A DNA stretch of 64,000 nt from Chloroflexota bacterium (GTDB taxonomy: Bacteria; Chloroflexota; Dehalococcoidia; Bin125), in the NCBI GenBank assembly GCA_026707145.1, contig JAPOXK010000017.1, positions 1 through 64,000 of the forward strand, given 5' to 3'. Shown here one piece after another: positions 45,007 to 52,727 of the stretch (position 1 is its first letter; every line of letters begins with the position of its first letter). The translations under genes and the position numbers were made by a program. The notes below the pieces were generated by a model that saw nothing but the letters and a program-made list of their open reading frames with translations, was not told the DNA's origin and ran no database searches.

Positions 45007-45036
45007 ACGCTAGCAAAGCGCAGCAACGGCTCACAA
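45007..45036 (-). promoter_or_regulatory. Candidate promoter of tetR-menB-menA
   Basis: On the minus strand TTGTGA (45031-45036) and TAGCGT (45007-45012) are 18 bp apart. Transcription would start inside operator 1, so repressor binding would block it. The same -10 hexamer TAGCGT precedes the menF operator. Confidence 0.4.
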
Positions 45037-45085
45037 GCGTGTGCGAGAGAGGGCGCCGCGATCGCTGGAGCGCGTGGGCGGTGCG

Positions 45086-45853
45086 ATGACCACTCGATAT
45101 CCGATGCTTCCTGAATCCGATCGCGAGCGGGCAGCCGCGATCCAAGCGATGTTCGGGCGTCTCGTCCCGTGGTACGACCGCATGAACCGCTGCATGACCA
45201 TCGGGCTGGATGGACGCTGGCGGCATGCTGCGGCAGCGGCGGCCGAGCCCGCAGGCGCCCGCGTGCTGGATCTCGGTTCCGGGACGGGCGACCTCGCGCG
45301 GGCGCTGGAACGCGCGGGCGCGGCGCGGGTGATCCGCGTCGACTTCGCGCGGCCGATGTTGGTAGTAGACCGCCGCAAGGCGGCGGCACGCGGGGAAGCA
45401 CCGCCCCCGGCCCTGCAGGCCGACGCGCTGCAGATCCCTTTCCCCGACGCCAGTTTCGACGCCGTCACCAGTGGTTTCCTGCTGCGGAACCTCGTCGATC
45501 TGCCCCAGGGCTTGCGGGAGATGTTGCGGGTCCTGCGGCCGGGCGGCTGGCTGGTGGCGTTGGACATCACCCATGTACCGTCTGGCCCACTCGCGCTGCC
45601 CCGCCGCTTCCTCTTCCATCGGCTGGCGACGGGAGTCGCGGCCCGGCTGAGCGGCGACCGTGACGCCTATCGTTACTTGTCGCGTTCGCTCGATGGTTAT
45701 CCCGGCGCCGAAGCGTTGACGCGCATGCTGACGGATGCGGGGGCGGTGGACGCACGGTTTCGGCGCATGGGGGCCGGAACCATCGCTTTGCACAGCGCCC
45801 GCCGCCCGCTGCCTGATGTGGAGAGCGTTTCCTCGGGGTGCGATCGGCCTTGA
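45086..45853 (+). CDS. menG: Demethylmenaquinone methyltransferase (UbiE/MenG type)
   Basis: A 255-aa SAM-dependent methyltransferase that makes the last methylation of menaquinone. It has the UbiE opening I-Q-A-M-F-G-R-L-V-P-W-Y-D-R-M-N-R, the SAM motif VLDLGSGTGDLA near residue 60, the later A-D-A-L-Q-I-P-F-P-D-A-S-F-D-A-V and L-R-V-L-R-P-G-G. The UbiE end motif is partly divergent (G-A-G-T-I-A-L-H). The start is ATG 45086; GTG 45041 is in frame but neither has a strong ribosome site. It is divergent from the tetR-menBA operon and shares operator 1 with it. Confidence 0.85.
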   Translation: MTTRYPMLPESDRERAAAIQAMFGRLVPWYDRMNRCMTIGLDGRWRHAAAAAAEPAGARVLDLGSGTGDLARALERAGAARVIRVDFARPMLVVDRRKAAARGEAPPPALQADALQIPFPDASFDAVTSGFLLRNLVDLPQGLREMLRVLRPGGWLVALDITHVPSGPLALPRRFLFHRLATGVAARLSGDRDAYRYLSRSLDGYPGAEALTRMLTDAGAVDARFRRMGAGTIALHSARRPLPDVESVSSGCDRP

Positions 45854-45879
45854 GCCGGCTTGAGTTAGAAGATGGCGCC

Positions 45880-45906
45880 TTGGCACCGCTCCGTAATCGG
45901 TATACT
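45880..45906 (+). promoter_or_regulatory. Candidate promoter of 2-oxoacid:ferredoxin oxidoreductase copy 2
   Basis: TTGGCA (45880-45885) and TATACT (45901-45906) with a short 15-bp spacer. The -10 overlaps ATCGGTATAC, a 10-mer found again in the palindrome at 59673-59695. Confidence 0.35.
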
Positions 45907-45984
45907 GCTCCTGTCCAGCGGGCGGCTCACTCAATGCCATCTTTCGACGGGGCGTGAGTTGCCGAGTCTCGTAAGGACGTCGCT

Positions 45985-47727
45985 ATGCCTGAAGTGATCT
46001 ACACAATTGGAGGGGCTGCCGGACAGGGCGTGGAATCGTCGGGGGCGGGACTGGCCAAGGCGCACGTTCGGGCCGGTTACCACGTTTTCGCGGCGCAGGA
46101 TTACGAATCGCGCATTCGCGGCGGGCACAACTTCTACCAGCTGCGCGCCTCCGACGAGCCGGTTCACGCGCATGCCCGGCACCACTCGATCCTTATCGCC
46201 CTCGACGATGTCTCCGTGCCCCAGCACGTGCCGGAGATGCGGGCGGGCGGCGCCGTCATCTACGACGCGGGCCGCGACGACGTCGATGCCGGCGCGATCG
46301 CGGATGCCGGCGCGCGTGCGGTTCCGGCGCCTCTGATCGAGATCGCGACGACGGTCGGCAACGACAAGGTGATGGCCAATACCGTGGCGCTCAGCATCGC
46401 CTCGGCGCTGACCAACTTCGATTTCGACGCCATCGCGCAGATTATCCGCGAGAACTTCTCCCGCAAGGGCGGGGCGGCCGTCGAGGAGAACCTGGCGGTG
46501 GCGCGTGCCGGTTACGAATGGGGCGCCGAGCGGGTGGACGGCTTCTCCCACCGGCTGCCTCCTCCTCCGGCGGGGAACGGCGCCGGCCCCTCAATGCTGA
46601 TCCACGGCAACCAGGCCGTCGCCCTGGGAGCGATCGCGGCGGGCTGCAAGGCCGTGAGCGGCTACCCCATGACTCCGTGGTCGACCATTCTTGAAGAGCT
46701 GACGGGCGCGCGTGATCTGGGCATCGTGGTCCAACAGACGGAAGACGAGATCGCAGCGATTGCCTTCGCGCTGGGAGCGTCCTGGGGCGGGGTGCGCGCG
46801 CTCACCGGATCCTCGGGCGGCGGCTTCGCACTCATGGTGGAGCATCTCTCGCTGGCGGGGATGAACGAGGTCCCGGTGGTGATCGTCGAGGTTCAACGCG
46901 GAGGGCCCGCAACCGGCCTCGCCACCCGCACGGAGCAGCCGGACCTTCACTTCGCCCTGCACGCAGGCCACGGCGAGTTCCCGATGATCGTGACGGCGCT
47001 CAAGGACGCGGTCGATGGGTTCTACCGTACGGCCCGCTGTTTCAACCTCGCCGAGCAGTACCAGTGCCCCGTGATTCTGCTCAGCGACCTCTTTACCTCG
47101 AACTCGCTCGTCTCCGTTCCCACCAGCGCGCTCGATTTGGAGGCGGTGCTGGCGGAGATCGATCGCGGCAAGACGCTGACTTACGACGCGATCGAGGAGC
47201 TGGCCGAGCCCTACGGTCGCTATGTCTTCAGTGAGGACGGCATCAGCCCACGCGCGGTGCCCGGCCATCCGAACGCGTTGGTACACGGCATGTCCGATGA
47301 GCACGACGAGTTCGGCGGCATCACCGAAGAGGCCACGAACCGCATCGCCATGATGCGGAAGCGCATGCGCAAGCTGGAAGGCGCGCATACCCAGATGGAA
47401 CCTCCGACCGTCTACGGACCGGCCGAGGCCCCGGTCTCGCTGGTCGGTTGGGGCGGGACCTGGGGCGTGTTGACCGAAGTCGTCGACCGCTCGGAGGGCC
47501 GCTTCAATCTGATCCACTACACTGACCTGCAGCCGTTTCCTGCGGGGGGCGTGGAGCCATTGGAGCGAGCGAACACGCTCGTCGCCGTGGAGCAGAATTT
47601 CACCGGTCAGCTTGCCCAGCACTTGCGCGCGCAGACCGGCGTCGAGATCCCGAACAGGATCCTCAAGTACGACGGCCGCCACATGACGCCCGGCTGGGTC
47701 ATGGAGCAGCTGGAGGAGATCGCGTGA
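45985..47727 (+). CDS. 2-oxoacid:ferredoxin oxidoreductase, alpha subunit with fused gamma domain (copy 2)
   Basis: A 580-aa subunit. The gamma domain (1-190) opens VIYTIGGAAGQGVESSGAGL and has Y-E-S-R-I-R-G-G-H-N-F-Y-Q near residue 45. The alpha domain from about 205 has GYPMTPWSTILEEL, QQTEDEIAAIAFALGASWGG, G-S-S-G-G-G-F-A-L-M and QRGGPATGLATRTEQPDL. The GPATG-ATRTEQ variant and shorter length separate it from copy 1 (GPSTG-PTKTEQ), so the two probably differ in substrate. AAGGA precedes the ATG. The beta gene overlaps its stop. It lies just after menG, and 2-oxoglutarate is a MenD substrate, but no functional link is proven. Confidence 0.87.
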   Translation: MPEVIYTIGGAAGQGVESSGAGLAKAHVRAGYHVFAAQDYESRIRGGHNFYQLRASDEPVHAHARHHSILIALDDVSVPQHVPEMRAGGAVIYDAGRDDVDAGAIADAGARAVPAPLIEIATTVGNDKVMANTVALSIASALTNFDFDAIAQIIRENFSRKGGAAVEENLAVARAGYEWGAERVDGFSHRLPPPPAGNGAGPSMLIHGNQAVALGAIAAGCKAVSGYPMTPWSTILEELTGARDLGIVVQQTEDEIAAIAFALGASWGGVRALTGSSGGGFALMVEHLSLAGMNEVPVVIVEVQRGGPATGLATRTEQPDLHFALHAGHGEFPMIVTALKDAVDGFYRTARCFNLAEQYQCPVILLSDLFTSNSLVSVPTSALDLEAVLAEIDRGKTLTYDAIEELAEPYGRYVFSEDGISPRAVPGHPNALVHGMSDEHDEFGGITEEATNRIAMMRKRMRKLEGAHTQMEPPTVYGPAEAPVSLVGWGGTWGVLTEVVDRSEGRFNLIHYTDLQPFPAGGVEPLERANTLVAVEQNFTGQLAQHLRAQTGVEIPNRILKYDGRHMTPGWVMEQLEEIA

Positions 47728-48632
47728 TGACCACCGTAACGCCCGCGCCGTCGCCCGTAACCTTGAACGACTACAAGCCGCTCTTCGCCGAAGAGAACAC
47801 GTGGTGCGCCGGCTGCGGTGACTTCGGCATCCTGGCCGCGCTGCAGCAGGCGTTGGTCCAGCTGGAGATCGCGCCGCATCGTGTGATGGTGGTGTCGGGG
47901 ATTGGCTGCGGTTCCAAGCTGCCCGACTACATTCGCTGCAACGGCTGGCAGACGCTCCACGGCCGGGCGCTGCCGGTCGCACAGGGCTTCCGCCTCGTAC
48001 AGCATCACATGACCGTTCTGGCCGTGACCGGCGACGGAGACGGCCTGGGTGAAGGGGGCAACCATTGGATCCACGCCATGCGGCGCAACGTCAACCTCAC
48101 ACACTTGGTCGAGAATAATCAGACCTACGGCCTGACCAAGGGTCAGACCTCCCCCACCTCCGATCCCGGCTATATCTCTTCCACCACGCCGGAGGGCAAC
48201 GTGGAGTTTGCGATCAACCCGATCTCCGTCGCACTGGCGGCGGGCGCCACCTTCGTCGCGCGCGGGTTCTCCGGCAGCGTGAAGCCGTTGCGCGATCTGA
48301 TCGCCATGGCGATCCAGCATCCCGGCTACGCCATCGTCGACATTCTCCAGCCCTGCGTAACCTGGAACCGCGTCGAATACACCTACAAATGGTTCAAGCA
48401 GCGCGTCTACGACTTAGCGGAAGAGCATGACCCGGCCGATAGGACCGAGGCGTTCCGGCGTAGCCTCGAATGGGGCGACCGCATCCCCTTGGGCGTCTTC
48501 TATCGCGAGGAGCGCGACACGCTGGATGCGCAAACCACCGCGATTCAGATGGAGCCCGAGCGGCCGGTCGCCTTGCGCGAGCTGCCCGTTTCCCGGGAGC
48601 AGTTCGAGGCTCTCAAGACGAAGCTCACCTAA
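47727..48632 (+). CDS. 2-oxoacid:ferredoxin oxidoreductase, beta subunit (copy 2)
   Basis: A 301-aa TPP-binding subunit. W-C-A-G-C-G-D-F-G (Cys27, Cys30) and S-G-I-G-C-G-S-K-L-P provide cluster ligands. T-G-D-G-D-G-L-G-E-G-G-N-H binds TPP/Mg, and NNQTYGLTKGQTSPTS parallels copy 1. The start ATG shares one base with the alpha stop (TGATG), and a GGAGGAG ribosome site lies inside the alpha gene; GTG 47724 is an alternative start. Partner of the upstream alpha subunit in ferredoxin-dependent 2-oxoacid oxidation. Confidence 0.88.
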   Translation: MTTVTPAPSPVTLNDYKPLFAEENTWCAGCGDFGILAALQQALVQLEIAPHRVMVVSGIGCGSKLPDYIRCNGWQTLHGRALPVAQGFRLVQHHMTVLAVTGDGDGLGEGGNHWIHAMRRNVNLTHLVENNQTYGLTKGQTSPTSDPGYISSTTPEGNVEFAINPISVALAAGATFVARGFSGSVKPLRDLIAMAIQHPGYAIVDILQPCVTWNRVEYTYKWFKQRVYDLAEEHDPADRTEAFRRSLEWGDRIPLGVFYREERDTLDAQTTAIQMEPERPVALRELPVSREQFEALKTKLT

Positions 48633-48762
48633 CGGCTTGGTTTCCCGTGACGCCGGATCCGCGGCGGCTATCATACGGCGGCGTACAAGCGAGGACGCGC
48701 TTGCTCGGTCTTGCTGATGGGGCAGTGCGGCTGGAGTCTCTACTGGAGTAAAGGAGGCCCGC

Positions 48763-49611
48763 GTGCAGTTCGGCTGTTCGATGTTCATCACAGACCATAC
48801 GATTGCACCGGACGAGCTGGCACGGGCGGTCGAGGAGCGAGGCTTTGACTCGCTCTGGATGCCCGAGCATCCGCACATCCCTTCCGAACGGGTCACGCCC
48901 TTTCCGGGCACCAACAGTATCGACATGCCGGAGTGGTACTTCCGCTCCTACGACCCGTTCGTCTGCCTCAGCATGGCCGCCGCCGCGACGACGACCCTCA
49001 AAGTGGGTACGGCGATCTGTCTCGTGATTGAGCGAGAGCCGATCGTGATGGCGAAGCAAGTGGCCAGCATCGATCGGCTTTCCGGAGGGCGCTTCTTGTT
49101 CGGGGTCGGCGCCGGCTGGCTGGCGGAGGAGATGGAGGCGCTGGGGACGCCGTTCAAGCAGCGATGGGCCGTGGCCCGCGAGCGGGTGGAGGCGATGAAA
49201 GCGCTCTGGGCGAACGAGGAGGCCGAATACCACGGCGAGCATGTGACCATCGAACGCACATCGGTCCGCCCGGCGCCGGTGCAGCAACCGCATCCGCCGA
49301 TCTACATCGGCGCAGGGACCAAGTGGTCGCGGCAGCGGGTGGTGGAGTGGGCGGACGGCTGGCTGCCGTTGTTCAAAGCCCCTCAGGAGCTGGCGGCCGA
49401 GATCGCCGATCTGCGGGAGCGCGCCGAAAGGATTGGGCGTGATCCCGGCAGCGTGAGCGTGACGCTCTACGGCACTCGGCCCGACGCCGCCTGGCTGGAC
49501 GCCTACGAGGAGATGGGCGTCGATCGCTGCTTGTTCGACCTTCCCAGCGCCTACGCCGACAAGGTCATCCCGATCTTGGATGACCTCGCCAAGCTCGTCG
49601 CGGATCGCTAG
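48763..49611 (+). CDS. LLM-class F420-dependent oxidoreductase
   Basis: A 282-aa luciferase-like protein resembling the TIGR03619-type probable F420-dependent enzymes. It opens MQFGCSMFITDHTIAPDEL. Family segments are D-S-L-W-M-P-E-H-P-H-I-P near residue 28-39, A-T-T-T-L-K-V-G-T-A-I near 72-82, L-S-G-G-R-F-L-F-G-V-G-A-G-W near 107-120, and P-I-Y-I-G-A-G near 182. AAGGAGG lies before the GTG start, an optimal ribosome site. The substrate is unknown. It is about 130 bp from the oxidoreductase genes and probably a separate transcript. Confidence 0.83.
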   Translation: MQFGCSMFITDHTIAPDELARAVEERGFDSLWMPEHPHIPSERVTPFPGTNSIDMPEWYFRSYDPFVCLSMAAAATTTLKVGTAICLVIEREPIVMAKQVASIDRLSGGRFLFGVGAGWLAEEMEALGTPFKQRWAVARERVEAMKALWANEEAEYHGEHVTIERTSVRPAPVQQPHPPIYIGAGTKWSRQRVVEWADGWLPLFKAPQELAAEIADLRERAERIGRDPGSVSVTLYGTRPDAAWLDAYEEMGVDRCLFDLPSAYADKVIPILDDLAKLVADR

Positions 49612-49636
49612 GCGCTTTTCCTTCTGGAGCGTCCCT

Positions 49637-50305
49637 CTAGAGTCCGATCGCGGCATTGAGCAGGGTGTCGTACTGCGGCGGGACGGCACCGAAGTCGGCC
49701 CGAACGCGGATGATCGGACGTCTGCTCCCGCGGATCAGCCGCCCTCCCCAGCGACTGGCGACGCGGGCCGTCTCGGGTAGCTCGGTCACCCGGACGGGCC
49801 CGAGCGCGGGATCGAGGCGCTCACGCACGTTCGCGGGCGTCAAGAGGCCGCGCTCGCGCTCCAAGGATGGGGGGGGTGCTGCCGCGTTCAGGAGAATCTG
49901 CAGGGCCCAAGACTCGCGTGCCAGCTTGGTCAGGGCGGCGGTCAGGGCGGAGTCGCCGGCGAGGACCCGCGCGAGCAAGCCGGCCCAGGGGAAGTTCATC
50001 GTGACGAGATCCGCGCTCGCGTCGAGGGCGTCCGGCGGCGCCTCAACCGCCGCCGCCACGTAGAGCACGTTTGCGCGTCCGCCGCGCGCGGGCTTGCGCC
50101 GCGCCCTGCTGGCATACGCTGCCGGCGCTTCGCGGTTCGGGTCCAGCCCTACGCAGAGCACCTCGGGATAGGCGCCCGCGACGCGATAGGGGAAGGCGCC
50201 GTCGCCGGTTCCGATGTCGAGCAAAGTCAAGCGGTACGCCGCCGCCCGCGAGCGGAATCCGTCGGTGGTGAGATCCTCCGTCTGGCGTCCCAGCACGATC
50301 CGCAC
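49637..50305 (-). CDS. KamB/NpmA-like 16S rRNA (adenine1408-N1)-methyltransferase
   Basis: A 222-aa SAM methyltransferase. From the start, V-R-I-V-L-G-R-Q-T-E-D-L runs into L-L-D-I-G-T-G-D-G-A-F-P-Y-R-V-A, the SAM motif as in KamB (V-D-V-G-T-G-D-G). G-L-D-P-N-R, then A-R-R-K-P-A-R-G-G-R-A-N-V-L-Y-V and M-N-F-P-W-A-G-L-L-A-R-V-L follow; the K-P-A-R-G-G and F-P-W-x-x-L-L segments are characteristic of A1408 methyltransferases. Methylation of A1408 blocks kanamycin- and apramycin-type aminoglycosides. GGAGGGAG lies 8 nt before the GTG at 50305, fixing the start; an upstream extension would only add low-complexity sequence. Family membership is fairly firm; actual resistance is not shown. Confidence 0.72.
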   Translation of the reverse strand: MRIVLGRQTEDLTTDGFRSRAAAYRLTLLDIGTGDGAFPYRVAGAYPEVLCVGLDPNREAPAAYASRARRKPARGGRANVLYVAAAVEAPPDALDASADLVTMNFPWAGLLARVLAGDSALTAALTKLARESWALQILLNAAAPPPSLERERGLLTPANVRERLDPALGPVRVTELPETARVASRWGGRLIRGSRRPIIRVRADFGAVPPQYDTLLNAAIGL

Positions 50306-50366
50306 GAATACGTCTCCCTCCGCCGCGTCCGGTATCGTAGCGGCGGACGATCGGCGGCCGGGAGCG

Positions 50367-50807
50367 ATGGTGGCACGCAAGCGTAAGCAGCGCCGCGAGT
50401 TGAGCGAAGACGAGGTTAACGCCTATCTCGATCGGCGCGCCGAGTGGGCCGTGCTCACGACCGTTGGAAGGGACGGTATGCCCCACAGCGTGCCCCTCGG
50501 CTACTTCCGTCTGGGCGATCACTTGTATTTGGGGATGCGTGAAGGCTCGCAGAAGATCAAGAACATTGAGCGCGACCCGCACGTATCGGTGTTGGTCACC
50601 TCCGCCAAAGCGACGGGGGACATTACCGGCGTACTGGTGCAGGGCACCGGCACGCTGATTCGGGACTCCGGGAGACGGCTGGAGTTGGCGCGCGGCTTGG
50701 CGCGCCAGCGCGGCACGCCGGAGACGGAGCTGCCCGATTCCGTGAGCGAGGACGGCGTCTACGTGCAGGTCGCCCGTGAGCGCGTCGTCAGCTGGAATTA
50801 CCGTTGA
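50367..50807 (+). CDS. Pyridoxamine 5'-phosphate oxidase-like (PPOX) flavin/F420 protein
   Basis: A 146-aa split-barrel protein of the PPOX family. A-E-W-A-V-L-T-T-V-G-R-D-G-M-P-H-S-V-P-L-G-Y is the conserved first strand pair, G-S-Q-K-I-K-N-I-E-R-D-P-H-V-S-V follows, and a final R-V-V-S-W-N-Y-R. The basic N-terminal stretch (VARKRKQRRELSEDEV) is typical. Such proteins bind FMN or F420 and reduce or oxidise small molecules. The start is ATG 50367 with a GGGAG site. It is divergent from the KamB-like gene, whose start is only about 60 bp away. Confidence 0.78.
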   Translation: MVARKRKQRRELSEDEVNAYLDRRAEWAVLTTVGRDGMPHSVPLGYFRLGDHLYLGMREGSQKIKNIERDPHVSVLVTSAKATGDITGVLVQGTGTLIRDSGRRLELARGLARQRGTPETELPDSVSEDGVYVQVARERVVSWNYR

Positions 50808-50905
50808 GGCGGCGCTGGTCGCGGCTGATGTAGCCTCCGCTCGCGCGGCAGCACGGCGGCGCGGCCAACGGCCAGCGGCGATTTCGGCAATGGAAGGAGC
50901 GCGTG

Positions 50906-51700
50906 ATGGACCTTGGGCTGACTGGCAAGAAGGCGCTCGTGACGGGCGGCAGTCGCGGCATCGGCCGCGCGATCGCGGCGGCGCTCTTGGCGGAAGGGGC
51001 ATCGGTCGGAATTTGCGCGCGGGGGGCGGAGGGGCTGGAACAGGCACGGGCGGCGCTGCAAGCGGAGGCGCCGGGTCGGGTCGTCGCGCATCAAGCCGAT
51101 ATCGGAGAGGCGGACGGCATCCGCGGCTTCGTGAAGTCCACGGTCGGCGCGCTGGGCGGGCTCGACGTTTTCATCCATAGCGCCAGCGGCATGGGCGTCC
51201 CCGGCGAAGAGGGCTGGGACGTGAACTACGCGATCGACGTGATGGCCGCCGTGCGCGGCGTCGACGAGGCGATGCCCGCCCTGGAGGCGAGCGCTGCCGG
51301 CAGCATCGTCTTGATCGCCAGCATCTCCGGCATGGAGGCGTTTGGATTCGTCGGTGATCGCAACGTGCGGGAGGGAATGGGCGGCCCTTTTTCCTACGGG
51401 CCCATGAAGGCGGCGCTGATCGCCTACGGCAACGAGCTGGCGCAAGCGCTGGCGCCCAAGGGAATCCGCGTGAACGTCATCTCCCCCGGCTCCATCGATT
51501 TCGAGGGCGGCTTTTGGCAGCAGATGGCGCAGGGCGCCAAACCGGTGTACGACGGCGTGCTCGATACGATTCCCAGCGGCCGCTACGGCACCGTGGAGGA
51601 GGTGGCGCGGGTCGTCGCCTTCATCGCCAGCCCCGCCGCGAGCTGGGTGACGGCGGAGAACATCCTCGTCGACGGCGGGCAGTTCAAGACTAACCACTGA
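50906..51700 (+). CDS. Short-chain dehydrogenase/reductase, FabG-like
   Basis: A 264-aa SDR with T-G-G-S-R-G-I-G at residues 13-20 and Tyr164/Lys168 (YGPMK). Ser139 or Ser141 in I-A-S-I-S is the third catalytic residue. The usual N-N-A-G is replaced by H-S-A-S-G. The C-terminus S-W-V-T-A-E-N-I-L-V-D-G-G-Q is standard. An arginine in A-R-G after beta-2 favours NADP(H). AAGGAG lies 6 nt before ATG 50906. Substrate unknown. Confidence 0.83.
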   Translation: MDLGLTGKKALVTGGSRGIGRAIAAALLAEGASVGICARGAEGLEQARAALQAEAPGRVVAHQADIGEADGIRGFVKSTVGALGGLDVFIHSASGMGVPGEEGWDVNYAIDVMAAVRGVDEAMPALEASAAGSIVLIASISGMEAFGFVGDRNVREGMGGPFSYGPMKAALIAYGNELAQALAPKGIRVNVISPGSIDFEGGFWQQMAQGAKPVYDGVLDTIPSGRYGTVEEVARVVAFIASPAASWVTAENILVDGGQFKTNH

Positions 51701-51720
51701 GCGAGCGCCGCGGCGCCGGC

Positions 51721-52623
51721 TTAGGCGCGAGCGCGGGGCAGGAGCCGGCGCAGCCGGGTGGCTCGGCCTTGCCGGCGGGCGGAGCCGCGTGTCAGCTCCT
51801 GCACTGCTTTCGGATCGCCCGCCACGATCCGCTCGCGCCAAGCGCGCAGGCCGTCGACGCTCGGCGCCCCTTGATCGCCACCGGTGAAGCGCTCGAAGGG
51901 ACGCCAGTCCTCCTCCTTTCCCTTGGCGGACACTTGCAGGCCGGCCGCCGAGCAGAGCGCGATGCCCCCCGCGACATCCCAGATCTTGGCGTCGTTGATC
52001 ACGCAGCAGCCCAGGCTGCCGTCCGCCGTGAGCGCCAGTTCCAAGGCGATGCTGCCGAGCGTGCGAGCGATGCCGAGGCGGCGACCGCGCGGGCCGCTGC
52101 CGCCGCGCCATCCGCCCGGTACCGCGATCAACCGGTTGGCTTGGTCGAGGGTCTGCGGCGCGCGGAGCAGGGGCAGGCCGTTGAACTGTAGGCTCGTTCC
52201 GCGTGCAGCGTGATACACCCCCGCCTGGAGCCGCGGGCCGCTGCTGACCCAGATCGCACCGGCAAGCGGCTCGCCTCGGTAGAGCACGCCGATCGAGCTG
52301 GTGAAGAGCGGCAAGCCGTTGACGAAGTTGGCGGTCCCGTCCAGGGGGTCCACCACCCAGACGTAGTCGGCCTCGGGCGGGCCCGAGCTGTCTTCCTCCT
52401 CGCCGATCAGCGCGTGGCTCGGGAAGCGCGCGTGCACCGCCTCGCGCAGCATCGCTTCCGTGGCGTGGTCCACGTCCGTGACGGGATCCAAGCGGCGGCG
52501 GTCCTTGAAACGGACTGCGGTGCCGGCGTGGAAGCGTTCGCTGAGCAGCGCCCCGGCGCGCCTGGCGAACTCCGTTGCGGCTTGCTCGATCGCCCCAATC
52601 TCGGGCGGCGTCTCCATTGTCAT
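51721..52623 (-). CDS. Inositol monophosphatase family phosphatase
   Basis: A 300-aa metal-dependent phosphatase. The metal motifs are G-E-E-E-D (near 81), V-V-D-P-L-D-G-T-A-N-F near 98-108, and W-D-V-A-G-G near 218, which is the family W-D-x-A-A-G with one Ala to Gly change. It hydrolyses myo-inositol phosphate or a related sugar or nucleotide phosphate such as PAP or fructose-1,6-bisphosphate. GGGGAG precedes ATG 52623; the frame is open 15 codons further but without a ribosome site. The basic C-terminal 30 residues are unusual and probably disordered. Confidence 0.85.
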   Translation of the reverse strand: MTMETPPEIGAIEQAATEFARRAGALLSERFHAGTAVRFKDRRRLDPVTDVDHATEAMLREAVHARFPSHALIGEEEDSSGPPEADYVWVVDPLDGTANFVNGLPLFTSSIGVLYRGEPLAGAIWVSSGPRLQAGVYHAARGTSLQFNGLPLLRAPQTLDQANRLIAVPGGWRGGSGPRGRRLGIARTLGSIALELALTADGSLGCCVINDAKIWDVAGGIALCSAAGLQVSAKGKEEDWRPFERFTGGDQGAPSVDGLRAWRERIVAGDPKAVQELTRGSARRQGRATRLRRLLPRARA

Positions 52624-52727
52624 CCGTGCTCCCCTCTGGGCCATCGTAGCCGGGCGCTGTGCGTTCACCGCTACTCCGGTTGAGGGTTACACTCGGACGA
52701 GCGGTGGATCCGATCCAAGGAGGGGCC

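Noticed and set aside
45868-45945. Inverted repeat AAGATGGC ... GCCATCTT upstream of oxidoreductase copy 2
   Set aside because: Arms are only 8 bp and about 60 bp apart, with no repeat elsewhere; chance is likely.
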